NCBI RefSeq assembly: GCF_009900765.1
Contig: NZ_JAAABL010000003.1
Coordinates: 1 to 64,000, forward strand
Reading direction: 5' to 3'
Source: Rhodovarius lipocyclicus
GTDB taxonomy: Bacteria > Pseudomonadota > Alphaproteobacteria > Acetobacterales > Acetobacteraceae
DNA length: 64,000 nucleotides
Shown: positions 44,043 through 54,501 of the stretch, one piece after another
How positions within the stretch are numbered: position 1 is the first letter of the stretch
Layout: every line of letters begins with the position of its first letter
Notes under the pieces: generated by a model
The model's input: the letters and a program-made list of their open reading frames with translations, nothing else
Databases searched by the model: none
Told to the model about the DNA's origin: nothing
Program-made: the position numbers and the translations under genes

Positions 44043-45238
44043 CACGCGGGGCGGCCCGCCAGCACCCGGCCCTCGCAGGGGTTGGTGCCCATCCAATAGA
44101 CCAGGTCGGCCGGGCGGTTGATGCGGTACAGCGCCATGTCGGCGCGTTTTCCCACCGCCAGCACGCCGCGGTCATGCAGCCCCAGCGCGGCGGCGGCGTG
44201 GCGGGTCACGCCCAGCAGCGCCTCGTTCACCGTCAGCCGGAACAGGGCGCAGCCCATGTTCAGCATCAGCAGCAGCGACCGCGCGGGAGAGGAGCCGGGG
44301 TTCATGTCCGTGCTCAGCGCCATCCGCACCCCGGCCGCGCGCATGGCGGCCACATCCGGGTGGGCGGTTTCCCGCAGGGTGAAGGTGGCGCCGGGCAGCA
44401 GCACCGCCACCGTGCCCGCTTGCGCCATCTCGGCCAGCCCCTGGGCGTTGGAGCGTTCCAGATGGTCGGCGCTCAGCGCCTTGTGCCGGGCGGCGAAGGC
44501 GGCACCCTGCTGGTCGGTCAACTGATCGGCGTGCAGCTTCACCGGCAGCCCCGCGCGGGCGGCGGCGGCGAAGACCCACTCGGTTTCCACATTGGTGAAG
44601 CCGATGCTGTCCGCGAAGGCATCCACCGCGTCGGCCAGCCCTTCGGCGGCGATGGCGGGGATGATGCTGTCGGCCACCAGCCGGGCGTATTCGGCCCGGC
44701 GCCCGGCATATTCCGGCGGCACCGCATGCGCCGCGAGCAGGGAGGTCACGATCTCCACCCGCCGCTCCTGGCCCAGCGCGCGGGCCACGCGCAGCTGCTT
44801 GGCCTCGTTCTCCGCATCCAGCCCGTAGCCGGACTTGATCTCGACGGTGGTCACGCCCTCGGCCAGCAGCCCGTCCAGGCGGGGCAGGGCGGCGGCCAGC
44901 AGCGCGCCCTCGCTGGCCGCGCGGGTGGCGCGCACGGTGGAGAGGATACCCGCCCCCGCCCGCGACAGCTCCTCATAGGTCGCGCCCGCCAGCCGCATCT
45001 CGTATTCCGCCGCCCGGTCGCCACCGAAGACCAGATGGGTGTGGCAATCCACCAGCCCCGGCAGCACCCAGGCGCCCCCGGCGTCATAGGTGACGGCGCC
45101 CGGGCCGGGCAGCGCGGCGCGCGGGCCGATCCAGGCGATGGTCTCGCCCTTCACGGCGATCGCCGCGTCCTCGATGATGCCCAGGCGCTCATCGGCCATG
45201 GTGGCCGCGTGCAGGTTGGTCCAGACGGCGTCGAACAT
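44042..45238 (-). CDS. hutI: Imidazolonepropionase
   Basis: Third enzyme of histidine breakdown, opening imidazolone-5-propionate to N-formimino-L-glutamate. A 398-residue amidohydrolase: metal-binding LVDCHTHLVFGGDRAAEYEMR, VEIKSGYGLDAENEAKQLRVA, HADQLTDQQGA and the late metal Asp in ALSTDMNPGS. Its start is three bases upstream of the hutH stop's complement, that is, essentially adjacent, in the run hutC-hutU-hutH-hutI. Confidence 0.96.
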   Translation of the reverse strand: MFDAVWTNLHAATMADERLGIIEDAAIAVKGETIAWIGPRAALPGPGAVTYDAGGAWVLPGLVDCHTHLVFGGDRAAEYEMRLAGATYEELSRAGAGILSTVRATRAASEGALLAAALPRLDGLLAEGVTTVEIKSGYGLDAENEAKQLRVARALGQERRVEIVTSLLAAHAVPPEYAGRRAEYARLVADSIIPAIAAEGLADAVDAFADSIGFTNVETEWVFAAAARAGLPVKLHADQLTDQQGAAFAARHKALSADHLERSNAQGLAEMAQAGTVAVLLPGATFTLRETAHPDVAAMRAAGVRMALSTDMNPGSSPARSLLLMLNMGCALFRLTVNEALLGVTRHAAAALGLHDRGVLAVGKRADMALYRINRPADLVYWMGTNPCEGRVLAGRPA

Positions 45239-45239
45239 C

Positions 45240-46733
45240 TCAGTATTGGCCCAGCAGCTCAGCGAAGCGCCCGGCGCGGATGAGGGCGGAGACAGCGGCG
45301 ATATCGGGCGCCATCAGCCGGTCCTTCTCCCAGAAGGGCGCCACGCCGCGCACCAGCGCATGGGCTGCCTCCAGCGCCGGAGAGCTTTTCAGCGGCCGGT
45401 GGAATTCCACCCCCTGGGCGGCGCAGAGCAGCTCCACCGCCAGGATATCGGCCAGGTTGCGATACATGGGCCGCAGGCGCAGCGCGGCGCCCGTGGCCAT
45501 GCTCACATGGTCCTCCTGGTTGGCGGAGGTCGGCAGGCTGTCGGTCACGCGCGGGTTGGCCAGGTGGCGGTTCTCGGCCGTCAGGGCTGCGGCGGTCACC
45601 TGCGCGATCATGAAGCCGGAATTGATGCCTCCCTCCCGCACCAGGAAGGGCGGCAGGCCCGACAGCGCGGGGTCGATCAGCAGCGCGATGCGGCGCTCGG
45701 CGATGGCGCCGGTCTCGGCCAGGGCGAGCGCCATGAAATCGGCCACGAACCCCACCGGCTCCGCATGGAAATTGCCGCCCGAGAGCACATCCCCGCCGAT
45801 CACCAGCGGGTTGTCGGTCACGGCGTTCGCCTCGCGCTCCAGCACCGTGCCGGCGTGGTCCAGCGCATCCAGCGCCGCCCCCAGCACCTGCGGCGTGCAG
45901 CGGATGGAGTAGGGGTCCTGCACGCGCGGGTCGTCCTCGCGGTGGCTGTCGCGGATGGCGCTGCCGGCTATCAGCCCGCGCAGCGCGGCCGCGACCCGGA
46001 TCTGCCCGCGATGGCCGCGCAACTCATGGATGCGCGCGTCGAAGGGGGTGTCGGAACCGCGCACACCCTCGGTCGAAAGGGCGGCGGCGACCAGGGCGGT
46101 GGCGAACAGCCGGCGGGTGCGGAACAGCCCGTCCAGCGCAATGGCCGTGGAGACCTGAGTGCCGTTCAGCAGCGCCAGCCCCTCCTTCGGGCCCAGCACC
46201 AGCGGTTGCAGCCCGATGCGGGCCAGCGCCTCGCCGCCCGGAACCTCCACGCCGCGGAACAGGGCGCGCCCCTCACCCACCAGCACCAGGGAGAGATGGG
46301 CGAGCGGCGCCAGATCGCCCGACGCCCCCACGGAGCCGCGCGCCGGGATCACCGGCAGCACGTCGCTGTTCAGCATATGCGTCAGATAGTCGATGACGAT
46401 GGGCCGCACGCCAGAGGCCCCGCGCGCCAGCGACATCGCCTTCAGCGCCAGCACCAGCCGCACGATGCGCGGCGCCAGCTTCTTGCCCACGCCGGCCGCG
46501 TGGCTGCGCAGCAGGTTCAGCTGCAGCTCGGCCAGGGCGTCGTCGGGGATGCGCGTCTGCGCCAGCTTGCCGAAGCCGGTGTTCACGCCATACAGCGCGG
46601 CGCCGGTGGCCAAGGCGGCGGCCAGCGTGGCGTGGCTGGCCTCCACATCCTGGCGCCAATTCCCCTCCATGCGCAGTGGCGCGCCTTCCCCGATGGCCTG
46701 GATGGTGGCGAGATCGATGGAACCAGGGGTCAT
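45240..46733 (-). CDS. hutH: Histidine ammonia-lyase
   Basis: First step of histidine catabolism: deamination to urocanate. The 497-residue protein carries the self-forming MIO cofactor residues Ala137-Ser138-Gly139 in RGSVGASGDLAPL, the active-site Tyr in ALYGVNTGFG, and QDPYSIRCTPQVLGA. Length and motifs are normal. It lies 15 bases after hutU on the same strand. Confidence 0.97.
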   Translation of the reverse strand: MTPGSIDLATIQAIGEGAPLRMEGNWRQDVEASHATLAAALATGAALYGVNTGFGKLAQTRIPDDALAELQLNLLRSHAAGVGKKLAPRIVRLVLALKAMSLARGASGVRPIVIDYLTHMLNSDVLPVIPARGSVGASGDLAPLAHLSLVLVGEGRALFRGVEVPGGEALARIGLQPLVLGPKEGLALLNGTQVSTAIALDGLFRTRRLFATALVAAALSTEGVRGSDTPFDARIHELRGHRGQIRVAAALRGLIAGSAIRDSHREDDPRVQDPYSIRCTPQVLGAALDALDHAGTVLEREANAVTDNPLVIGGDVLSGGNFHAEPVGFVADFMALALAETGAIAERRIALLIDPALSGLPPFLVREGGINSGFMIAQVTAAALTAENRHLANPRVTDSLPTSANQEDHVSMATGAALRLRPMYRNLADILAVELLCAAQGVEFHRPLKSSPALEAAHALVRGVAPFWEKDRLMAPDIAAVSALIRAGRFAELLGQY

Positions 46734-46748
46734 CTTGTCCTCACTCAG

Positions 46749-48419
46749 TCAGAGCGCGATGCCGGGCAGGTCGAGCCCATGCTCCCGCGCGCATTGCTTG
46801 GCGATATCATAGCCCGCATCGGCGTGACGCATCACACCTGTCGCCGGGTCATTCCAGAGAACTCTCTTCAACCGGCGGGCGGCATCCTCGGTGCCGTCGC
46901 ACACGATGACCATGCCGGAATGCTGGGAAAAGCCCATGCCCACGCCCCCGCCATGGTGCAGCGACACCCAGGTGGCGCCGGAGGCCGTGTTCAGCAGCGC
47001 ATTCAGCAGCGGCCAGTCGGAAACAGCGTCCGAGCCATCCTTCATCGCCTCCGTCTCACGATTGGGCGAGGCGACGGAGCCGCTGTCCAGATGGTCGCGG
47101 CCGATGACGATGGGGCCGATCTCGCCGCGCGCCACCATCTCATTGAAGGCCAAGCCCAGGCGGTGCCGGTCGCCGAGCCCCACCCAGCAGATGCGCGCCG
47201 GCAGGCCCTGGAAGGCGATGCGCTGCTGCGCCATCTCCAGCCAGCGGTGCAGGTGGGTGTTCTCGGGCAGCAGTTCGCGCACCTTGGCGTCGGTCTTCAG
47301 GATGTCCTGCGGGTCGCCCGACAGCGCCGCCCAGCGGAAGGGCCCGATGCCTCGGCAGAACAGCGGCCGGATATAGGCCGGCACGAAGCCCGGGAAGTCG
47401 AAGGCGTTCAGCAGCCCCTCATCCTTGGCCACCTGGCGGATGTTGTTGCCGTAGTCGAGCACGGCCGAGCCCATCTTCTGGAAATCCAGCATGGCCTGCA
47501 CATGGGCGACCATCGACTTGCGGGCGGCGGCGGCGACCGCCTTGGGGTCGGTCTCGCGCTTGGCTTCCCATTCGCCCACGGTCCAGCCGGCGGGCAGATA
47601 GCCGTTCACCGGGTCATGCGCGCTGGTCTGGTCGGTGACGATATCGGGCACCACGCCGCGCCGGACCAGCTCGGGGAAGACCTCGGCGGCATTGCCCAGC
47701 AGGCCGACGCTGATCGCCTTCTTCCGCGCATTGGCGTCGCGGATCATGGCCAGGGCGGTGTCCAGGTCATCGGCGCGGTGGTCGAGGTAGCGCGTCTCCA
47801 GCCGCTTCTCGATCCGGCTGGCCTGGCATTCCACCGCCAGCACGCTGGCCCCGGCGAAGACGCCCGCCAGCGGCTGCGCGCCGCCCATGCCGCCGAGGCC
47901 CCCGGTCAGGATCCAGCGCCCCGCCAGATCGCCGCCGAAATGCTGGCGCCCGGCCTCCACGAAGGTCTCGTAGGTGCCCTGCACGATGCCCTGGCTGCCG
48001 ATATAGATCCAGGAACCGGCCGTCATCTGGCCGTACATCATCAGCCCCTTGCGATCCAATTCGCTGAAATGCTCCCAGGTCGCCCAGTGCGGCACCAAAT
48101 TGGAGTTGGCGATCAGCACGCGGGGCGCGTTCTCATGGGTTTCGAACACGCCCACTGGCTTGCCGGACTGCACCAGCAGGGTCTGGTTGCCCTCCAGCCG
48201 CTTCAGGGTGGCCACGATCCGCTCATAGCTGTCCCAGTCGCGCGCGGCGCGGCCGATGCCGCCATAGACCACGAGTTCGCCCGGGCGCTCGGCCACCTCG
48301 TCGTCCAGGTTGTTCATCAGCATGCGCAGGGGCGCCTCGGTCTGCCAGGATTTGGCGTTGAGCGAGAGGCCGCGCGGGCTGCGGATGGCGGGGGCATTGC
48401 GCAGGCGGGGGTTGGTCAT
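46749..48419 (-). CDS. hutU: Urocanate hydratase
   Basis: Converts urocanate to imidazolone propionate with tightly bound NAD. A 556-residue protein showing [38 protein letters not shown], the NAD-binding [31 protein letters not shown] and the C-terminal [20 protein letters not shown]. The ATG overlaps the end of hutC by four bases. Confidence 0.97.
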   Translation of the reverse strand: MTNPRLRNAPAIRSPRGLSLNAKSWQTEAPLRMLMNNLDDEVAERPGELVVYGGIGRAARDWDSYERIVATLKRLEGNQTLLVQSGKPVGVFETHENAPRVLIANSNLVPHWATWEHFSELDRKGLMMYGQMTAGSWIYIGSQGIVQGTYETFVEAGRQHFGGDLAGRWILTGGLGGMGGAQPLAGVFAGASVLAVECQASRIEKRLETRYLDHRADDLDTALAMIRDANARKKAISVGLLGNAAEVFPELVRRGVVPDIVTDQTSAHDPVNGYLPAGWTVGEWEAKRETDPKAVAAAARKSMVAHVQAMLDFQKMGSAVLDYGNNIRQVAKDEGLLNAFDFPGFVPAYIRPLFCRGIGPFRWAALSGDPQDILKTDAKVRELLPENTHLHRWLEMAQQRIAFQGLPARICWVGLGDRHRLGLAFNEMVARGEIGPIVIGRDHLDSGSVASPNRETEAMKDGSDAVSDWPLLNALLNTASGATWVSLHHGGGVGMGFSQHSGMVIVCDGTEDAARRLKRVLWNDPATGVMRHADAGYDIAKQCAREHGLDLPGIAL

Positions 48420-49147
48420 GCGGCTGATCCGTCAGGGGAAAGCGAGGCCCGGCCCGACAGTTCGAAGCGGGCGGCGGGCTGGATGAGGCGGGAGAAGGTC
48501 ATCACCTCGCCATCCGTGAAGGTGCGGCGGCGGATGACGAGGCAGGGTTCCTGCCGCGCCACGCGCAACAGGCGGGAGAGCGCGGCATCGGGCAGGATGG
48601 CGGTGATGGTCTGTTCCATTTCCATCGGCCGGCCTTCCCGCGCCAGCAGGGCGAAGGTGGTGGTCGCGGCGTAATCCTGCGCCAGGAAGCCGGGGGCATA
48701 GCCGGGGCGCACCCAGCGTTCCTCCAGCTGGATCGGCGTGCTGTCGCCCAAATGCAGGATCTCGCTGTGGGGGATGGCGCTGCCGGCGGGCAGGCCCATG
48801 GCGTCCGCCACATCGCGCGGCACCGGCATGTTGCCCAGCTTCAGCACCCGGGCGGACCAGGCCATGCCGCGCGCCGCGATCTCCTGCGCGATGTCCTGGA
48901 TGGAGACCAGCCCGAAGCGCGGCTTGGCGCGCGCGACGAAGGTGCCGACGCCGGGCACCTTAGTCAGCACCCCGTCGCGGGCGAGTTCCGCGAAGGCGCG
49001 GTTCACGGTGATGCGGCTGACGCCCAGCATGGGGCCCAGCTGGTTCTCGGACGGGATGCGGAAGCCCGGCGGCCAGGTGCCCGCCGCGATCTGCGCCCGC
49101 ACATGCGCCTTCACCGCCGCATACAGGGGCTGCGCGCCGTCGGGCAT
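48416..49147 (-). CDS. hutC: GntR/HutC family repressor of histidine utilisation
   Basis: A 243-residue regulator. The N-terminal winged helix ([37 protein letters not shown]) precedes a UTRA ligand domain (about 85-240) with [18 protein letters not shown] and [20 protein letters not shown]. HutC proteins are released from DNA by urocanate. It is read from the second position of the minus arm; its ATG overlaps the oxygenase stop (TGATG). The first 14 bases of hutC and of the upstream oxygenase gene are identical, suggesting the start context was duplicated. Confidence 0.93.
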   Translation of the reverse strand: MPDGAQPLYAAVKAHVRAQIAAGTWPPGFRIPSENQLGPMLGVSRITVNRAFAELARDGVLTKVPGVGTFVARAKPRFGLVSIQDIAQEIAARGMAWSARVLKLGNMPVPRDVADAMGLPAGSAIPHSEILHLGDSTPIQLEERWVRPGYAPGFLAQDYAATTTFALLAREGRPMEMEQTITAILPDAALSRLLRVARQEPCLVIRRRTFTDGEVMTFSRLIQPAARFELSGRASLSPDGSAA

Positions 49148-50109
49148 CAGTCTTTCTTCCGATAGGAGAACGCCTTGTCGAAGCATTCCAGGATATGCCC
49201 GCCGGAGGTGGTGGGCGGGTATTTGGGCTCGGTAGCCCCCAGGGCGCGCGGGTCGATCGGCGCGTCGAAATTGGGGTCGTGGAAGGTGGCGATCGACATG
49301 CGCTCGTGGCCGGAGCGGTTCACCACCCGGTGCGGCGTGCTGGCGAAGCGGTCATTGGACCAGCGGCCCAGCAGGTCGCCCACATTGATCACGAAAGTGC
49401 CGGGCAAGGGCGGGGCCGGGATCCATTGGCCGGTCTGGCGTTCCTTCACCTCCAGCCCGCCGCTGCCGTCCTGCCACAGCAGGGTGATGCAGCCGAAATC
49501 CGTGTGCGGGGCCACGCCGAAGCCGTCCGTGTCGTCGGGTGCCTGGGGCGGGTAGAAAATCGCCTGGGTGCGCTGCAAGGGCAGGGTGTAGTGCGGCGCG
49601 AAGAAATCCGGCGGCAAGTCCAGCGACACCGCGATGGCGCGCATCAGCAGCCCGCCCACGCGCAGCATCTCGGCGTAATAGGCCTCCATGGCGGGGCGCA
49701 GTTCCGGCACCTCGGCGGGCCATTGGTTGGGGCCGCGCAGCTTCTGGCCCGCCGCGACCACCGGGTGGTCCATGGGCAGGTCCAGGCCCATGGAGAAGAA
49801 CTCCTTCAGGTCGGCCTTCTTCGCGCCCTCCATCACCGCGCCGCCCATGGCGTGCCAGCCGCGGTGCATCTGGTTGGCGCGGGTGTGGGCTTTCACTTCC
49901 GGTGGCAGGTGGAAGAAGCGGCGGGATTGCTCGCGCGCCGCCTCGATCACGGCATCGGGCACGCCATGGCCGCGGATGTAGAAGAAGCCGGGGCCCGTGC
50001 AGGCGGCATGGATTTCCGCCGCCACGGCGCGAATGCCTGCATCCGAGGCATTCATGAGCGGGGATACATCGATGACCGGCAGGGATTGATGGACGGCGCC
50101 GTCGGGCAT
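49147..50109 (-). CDS. 2-oxoglutarate/Fe(II)-type oxygenase, isopenicillin N synthase family, leading the hut minus arm
   Basis: A 320-residue jelly-roll oxygenase. The iron triad is His202-x-Asp204 and His260, with the co-substrate pair Arg270-x-Ser272; N-terminal LPVIDVSPLMNA and GPGFFYIRGHGVP are typical of the non-heme DIOX_N module. GGAGG sits upstream of the ATG. It precedes hutC and is coupled to it, although no oxygenase takes part in the known hut route. It may oxidise a histidine-derived or plant-type small molecule; relatives include gibberellin-type and ethylene-forming enzymes, so naming a substrate is unsafe. Confidence 0.88.
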   Translation of the reverse strand: MPDGAVHQSLPVIDVSPLMNASDAGIRAVAAEIHAACTGPGFFYIRGHGVPDAVIEAAREQSRRFFHLPPEVKAHTRANQMHRGWHAMGGAVMEGAKKADLKEFFSMGLDLPMDHPVVAAGQKLRGPNQWPAEVPELRPAMEAYYAEMLRVGGLLMRAIAVSLDLPPDFFAPHYTLPLQRTQAIFYPPQAPDDTDGFGVAPHTDFGCITLLWQDGSGGLEVKERQTGQWIPAPPLPGTFVINVGDLLGRWSNDRFASTPHRVVNRSGHERMSIATFHDPNFDAPIDPRALGATEPKYPPTTSGGHILECFDKAFSYRKKD

Positions 50110-50157
50110 GTTGCAACCTCCATGCGATCCGGGCTTGCGGGCCCGCTGGGGGTCAGA

Positions 50158-50182
50158 CTACTGTCATGACCTGTCATGTCAA
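50158..50182. promoter_or_regulatory. Direct repeat and palindrome in the divergent hut promoter, candidate HutC operator
   Basis: CTGTCATG occurs twice, at 50161-50168 and 50171-50178, ten bases apart, one helical turn. The centre GTCATGAC (50163-50170) is a perfect palindrome. It lies between the minus arm (start 50109) and the plus arm (start 50278), where a shared repressor would act. Confidence 0.5.
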
Positions 50183-50277
50183 CCAAAAGCCGGAGAAGCC
50201 GGGTTGGCGGGACGGAATGCAGGGACCACGGACCGCACGCCGATACGCAATGGGCCATCTCGCCCAGGGAGAGCTGA

Positions 50278-51108
50278 ATGACCGAATTTTCCATCACCCG
50301 CCGCGCCGCGGTGCTGGGCGCCGCCGCCGGCCTGGCCATCCCCGCCGTGGCCCGTGCCAATGCCTTGGAAAAGGCCCGCCAGGCCGGTGAGCTGGTGGTC
50401 GCCACCGAGCTGCATTTCGCGCCCTTCGACTTCACCCAGGGCGGCACCCAGGTGGGGCTGAACGTCGAGCTGTTCGCGGAGGTGGGCAAGGCGCTGAACC
50501 TGCGCATCCGCTTCATCGACCTGCCCTGGCCGTCGGTGCTGCCGGGGCTGGAGGCCGCGCGTTACGATCTGGTGGCCGGCCCCGCCACCATCACCCGCGC
50601 CCGGCAGGAGCGCTACCGCTTCAGCGCCCCGGTGGCGGACGCGACCGTGGCCCTGCTGAAGCGCGCCAATGACGCCAGCATCGCCAAGCCCGAGGACATC
50701 AACGGCAAGACCGTGGGCTGCGCCCAGGCCACCGCCCAGCTGGCGCAGTTGCAGGCCTATATCCAGCGCAACAACTTCAACACCCAGATCCGCGAGTACC
50801 AGAGCTTCTCCGAGGCCTATGCGGACCTCGCGGCGGGGCGCGTGGTGGCGGTGGCGAACTCCCTGCCCAACATCGCCTATACGGCGCAGCAGCGGCGCGG
50901 CGTGTTCAGCGTGGTGCGCCCGCCCTTCGGCGCGCCGGTCTATTTCGGCTATATCAGCCGCAAGGACGCCGACAGCGCGCCGCTGATGGATGCGGTGGAT
51001 GGCGTGATCGACGCCATGCGCGGCGACGGCCGCCTGGCCGCGCTGCAGACCAAGTGGTTCGGCGAGAGCTTCACCGTGCCCGCGCGCGTCGCCGAAGCCT
51101 CTGTCTGA
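50278..51108 (+). CDS. Amino-acid ABC transporter substrate-binding protein of the hut locus
   Basis: A 276-residue family 3 periplasmic receptor. The signal has a twin arginine (SITRRAAVLGAAAGLAIP, cut near ARA/NA), followed by ATELHFAPFDFTQGG, GLNVELFAEVGKALNLRI and YDLVAGPATITRARQERYRFSAPV. Because permeases, ATPase and hutF follow on the same strand, histidine or urocanate is the likely ligand. Tat export is possible but unproven. It is first in the plus arm, downstream of the candidate HutC operator. Confidence 0.9.
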   Translation: MTEFSITRRAAVLGAAAGLAIPAVARANALEKARQAGELVVATELHFAPFDFTQGGTQVGLNVELFAEVGKALNLRIRFIDLPWPSVLPGLEAARYDLVAGPATITRARQERYRFSAPVADATVALLKRANDASIAKPEDINGKTVGCAQATAQLAQLQAYIQRNNFNTQIREYQSFSEAYADLAAGRVVAVANSLPNIAYTAQQRRGVFSVVRPPFGAPVYFGYISRKDADSAPLMDAVDGVIDAMRGDGRLAALQTKWFGESFTVPARVAEASV

Positions 51109-51156
51109 TCTGGCCCGGGCGGGGCGACCCGCCCGGTTTCTCCGGGGTAATCACGC

Positions 51157-51777
51157 TTGACCTGGGAATTCGTGCAGGAAGCCCTGCCGCCCATGCTGTG
51201 GGCCACGCTGGCCACGCTGTGGGCCTCGGCGGGGGCGATCCTGATCGGGCTGTTGCTGGGCGCGCCGATCGCGGCCGCCAGCATGGCGGGGCATCGCTGG
51301 GCGCTGCTGTATGTCAGCTTCTTCCGGGGCGTGCCGCTGCTGGTGCAACTGCTGCTGGCCTATTTCGCGCTGCCCTTCCTGGGCATCGACCTGCCGGCGG
51401 TGGTGGCGGGCATCGGCACCATGGGGCTGTGCTGCGCCGCCTATATGGCCGAGATTTTGCGCGGGGGCCTCGCGCTGGTGCCGCATGCGGGCATCGAGGC
51501 CGCGCGGCTGCTGGGCCTGACACCCGCGCAGATCCTGCTGCGCATCCGCCTGCCCATCGCCATCCAGGCCATGCGCCCTGCCATCGTGGGTGAGGCGATC
51601 ATGATCATCAAGGCGTCCTCGCTGATCTCGGTGGTTGGCATATTGGAACTGACGCGCAGCGCCCAGGCCCTGGCCGCCAGCACCTTCCAGCCGCTGGAAG
51701 CCTATATGCTGTGCGGCATCATCTATCTCGTCATCAACCTCTCGCTCTCCTTCCTCACGCGCGGGAGGGCCGCCTGA
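51157..51777 (+). CDS. Amino-acid ABC transporter permease 1
   Basis: A 206-residue HisM/HisQ-type permease with about five helices and the conserved EAA loop HAGIEAARLLGLTPAQILLRIRLP. Start is TTG at 51157, preceded by TCCGGGGT. VSFFRGVPLLVQLLLAYFALP is the typical first signature. It forms a heterodimer with the next gene product; the stop overlaps the next ATG (TGATG). Confidence 0.88.
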   Translation: MTWEFVQEALPPMLWATLATLWASAGAILIGLLLGAPIAAASMAGHRWALLYVSFFRGVPLLVQLLLAYFALPFLGIDLPAVVAGIGTMGLCCAAYMAEILRGGLALVPHAGIEAARLLGLTPAQILLRIRLPIAIQAMRPAIVGEAIMIIKASSLISVVGILELTRSAQALAASTFQPLEAYMLCGIIYLVINLSLSFLTRGRAA

Positions 51778-52423
51778 TGGCCGTGTTCTACGAGAGCCTG
51801 TCGGCCGCCGCGCGCGGGTTGCCGGTCACGCTGGCGATCTGGCTGTCGGCGGTCGCGGCGGGCATGGCGCTGGGCTTTCTGGTCGGCGCCGCGCGCTTCT
51901 TCGCGCCGCGCCTGCTGAGCGCCCCCCTGGTCGCGGTGGTGGAGGTGGTGCGCGGCACGCCCTTCCTGGTGCAGTGCTTCCTGCTGTATTTCGGCGGGCC
52001 GTTCATCGGCATCGACCTGTCGCCGCCGGTGGCGGGCTTCGTCGCACTCTCCGTCTATGGCGCCGCCTATTTCAGCGAGGTATTCCGCGCGGGCTTCATG
52101 GCCGTGCCCCCGGCGCAGCTGGAGGCCGCGCGCCTGCTCGGCCTGTCCCGCACGCAGACCGTGCTGCGCATCATGCTGCCGGTGATGGCGCTGGGCGTGC
52201 TGCCGGCGCTGGCGAACCTCGCCGTCATCCTCATCAAGGAAACCGCCGTGCTGTCCATCATCACCGTGCCGGAATTCACCTTCCGCATGCAGGCGGTGGG
52301 TTCGGCCAGCTTCGCGGTGGTGGAAACCACGCTGGTGCTGGCGCTGGGCTATTGGGCGCTGGTCGAGGCCACGGCCTGGGCCGCGCGCCGCGTGGAAAAA
52401 CGCATCGAAAGGGCCCTTGCGGC

Positions 52424-52427
<4 letters not shown>
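51777..52427 (+). CDS. Amino-acid ABC transporter permease 2
   Basis: A 216-residue partner permease: VEVVRGTPFLVQCFLLYFGG and the EAA loop PAQLEAARLLGLSRTQTVLRIMLP match the polar amino-acid family. It overlaps the previous gene by one base and the ATPase gene by four, so subunits are made together. Confidence 0.9.
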
Positions 52428-53151
<724 letters not shown>

Positions 53152-53155
<4 letters not shown>

Positions 53156-54501
53156 CTTCTTTCTTCGCGGCCGAGGCATGGTTGCCCGAAGGCTGGGCGC
53201 GTGACGTGCTGATCGAGGCGGATGGGGCAGGGACCATCACCGCCGTCACCCCGGGGGCCGCGCCCGGCGATGCGCGGCGGATGGGCCTGGTGGTGCCGGG
53301 CCTGCCCAACCTGCACTCCCACGCCTTCCAGCGCGCCATGGCGGGACGGGCGGACCGGCGCGGTTCCGGCACCGACAGTTTCTGGACCTGGCGCATCGCC
53401 ATGTATGCCGTAGTGGCGCGCATGAACCCCGACAGCGCCGAGGCCGTGGCCGCCATGCTGCACGCGGAATGCCTGGAGCGTGGCTATACCCACCTCTGCG
53501 AATTCCACTATCTGCACCACCAGCCCGACGGCACGCCCTATGCCGCGCGGGAGGAAATGGGCCTGCGCCACATCGCGGCCGCCGAGCGTTCCGGCATCGG
53601 CCTGACGCTGCTGCCCAGCCTGTACCGCCATGGCGGCATTTTCGGCGCGGAGCCCAACCCCGGCCAGCGCCCCTTCCTGAACGATCTGGACCAGTTCATG
53701 GGCATGATGGCGGCGCTGCACCGCCATAAGGGCCCGCGCGTGGGCCTGGGCGTGGCGCCGCATTCCCTGCGCGCCGTGACGCCCGAGATGCTGCAGGAGC
53801 TGAGCGACGTTTGGGCCGGCCCCATCCACATGCATCTCGCCGAGCAGCGCCGTGAGGTGGAGGAATGCGTGGCCGCCACCGGCCTGCGCCCCGCCGAATG
53901 GGTGCTGGAAAACGGGCTGGTGGGCCCGCGCTGGGTGTTCATCCACGCGACGCACCTGGACGATGCGGAGGTGGTGGCCCTCGGCCAGTCCGGCTCCATC
54001 GCCGGGCTGTGCCCGCACACCGAAGCCTCGCTCGGCGACGGCACCTTCCGCCTGCCGGAATGGCTGGGCGTGGGCGGCGCGCTGGGGGTGGGCAGCGACA
54101 GCCAGGTCTGCCTGGACCCGGCGCAGGAGCTGCGGCAGCTGGAAACCAGCCAGCGCCTGGCGCTGGAACAGCGCAGCGTCGCGGCCACGGATGCCGAGCC
54201 GCACCCGGCCGGCCTGCTGTATCGCCGCGCGCTGGCGGGCGGTGCCCGCGCGGCGGGCGCGCCCATCGGCGCCATTGCCCCCGGTTTGCGCTGCGACCTG
54301 GTCGAGCTGGATTCGGACCACCCAGACCTGATTGACCTCTCGGCCGATGCCGCGCTCGATGCCTGGGTGTTCGGCCCCGGGCGTGGCGTGGTGAAGACCA
54401 CCGCCGTCGCGGGCCGCGTGCTGGTGGAGGAGGGACGGCACATCGCCATGCCCGCCATCCGCGCGGACTACACCAAGGCGATGAGGGATATCTGGGCATG
54501 A
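53152..54501 (+). CDS. hutF: Formimidoylglutamate deiminase
   Basis: Converts N-formimino-L-glutamate to N-formyl-L-glutamate and ammonia, the alternative branch of histidine degradation. A 449-residue amidohydrolase with VVPGLPNLHSHAFQRAMAGR, FHYLHHQPDGTPY, the metal His in HMHLAEQRREVEECV, CPHTEASLGDG and GSDSQVCLDP. The ATG overlaps the ATPase stop by four bases; an in-frame GTG at 53140 is less likely. Its product needs HutG, which is not seen in the window. Confidence 0.94.

Noticed and set aside
45090-48674. A 1,194-codon plus-strand frame opposite hutI, hutH and hutU
   Set aside because: Antisense to three textbook enzymes; composition typical of GC-driven spurious frames.
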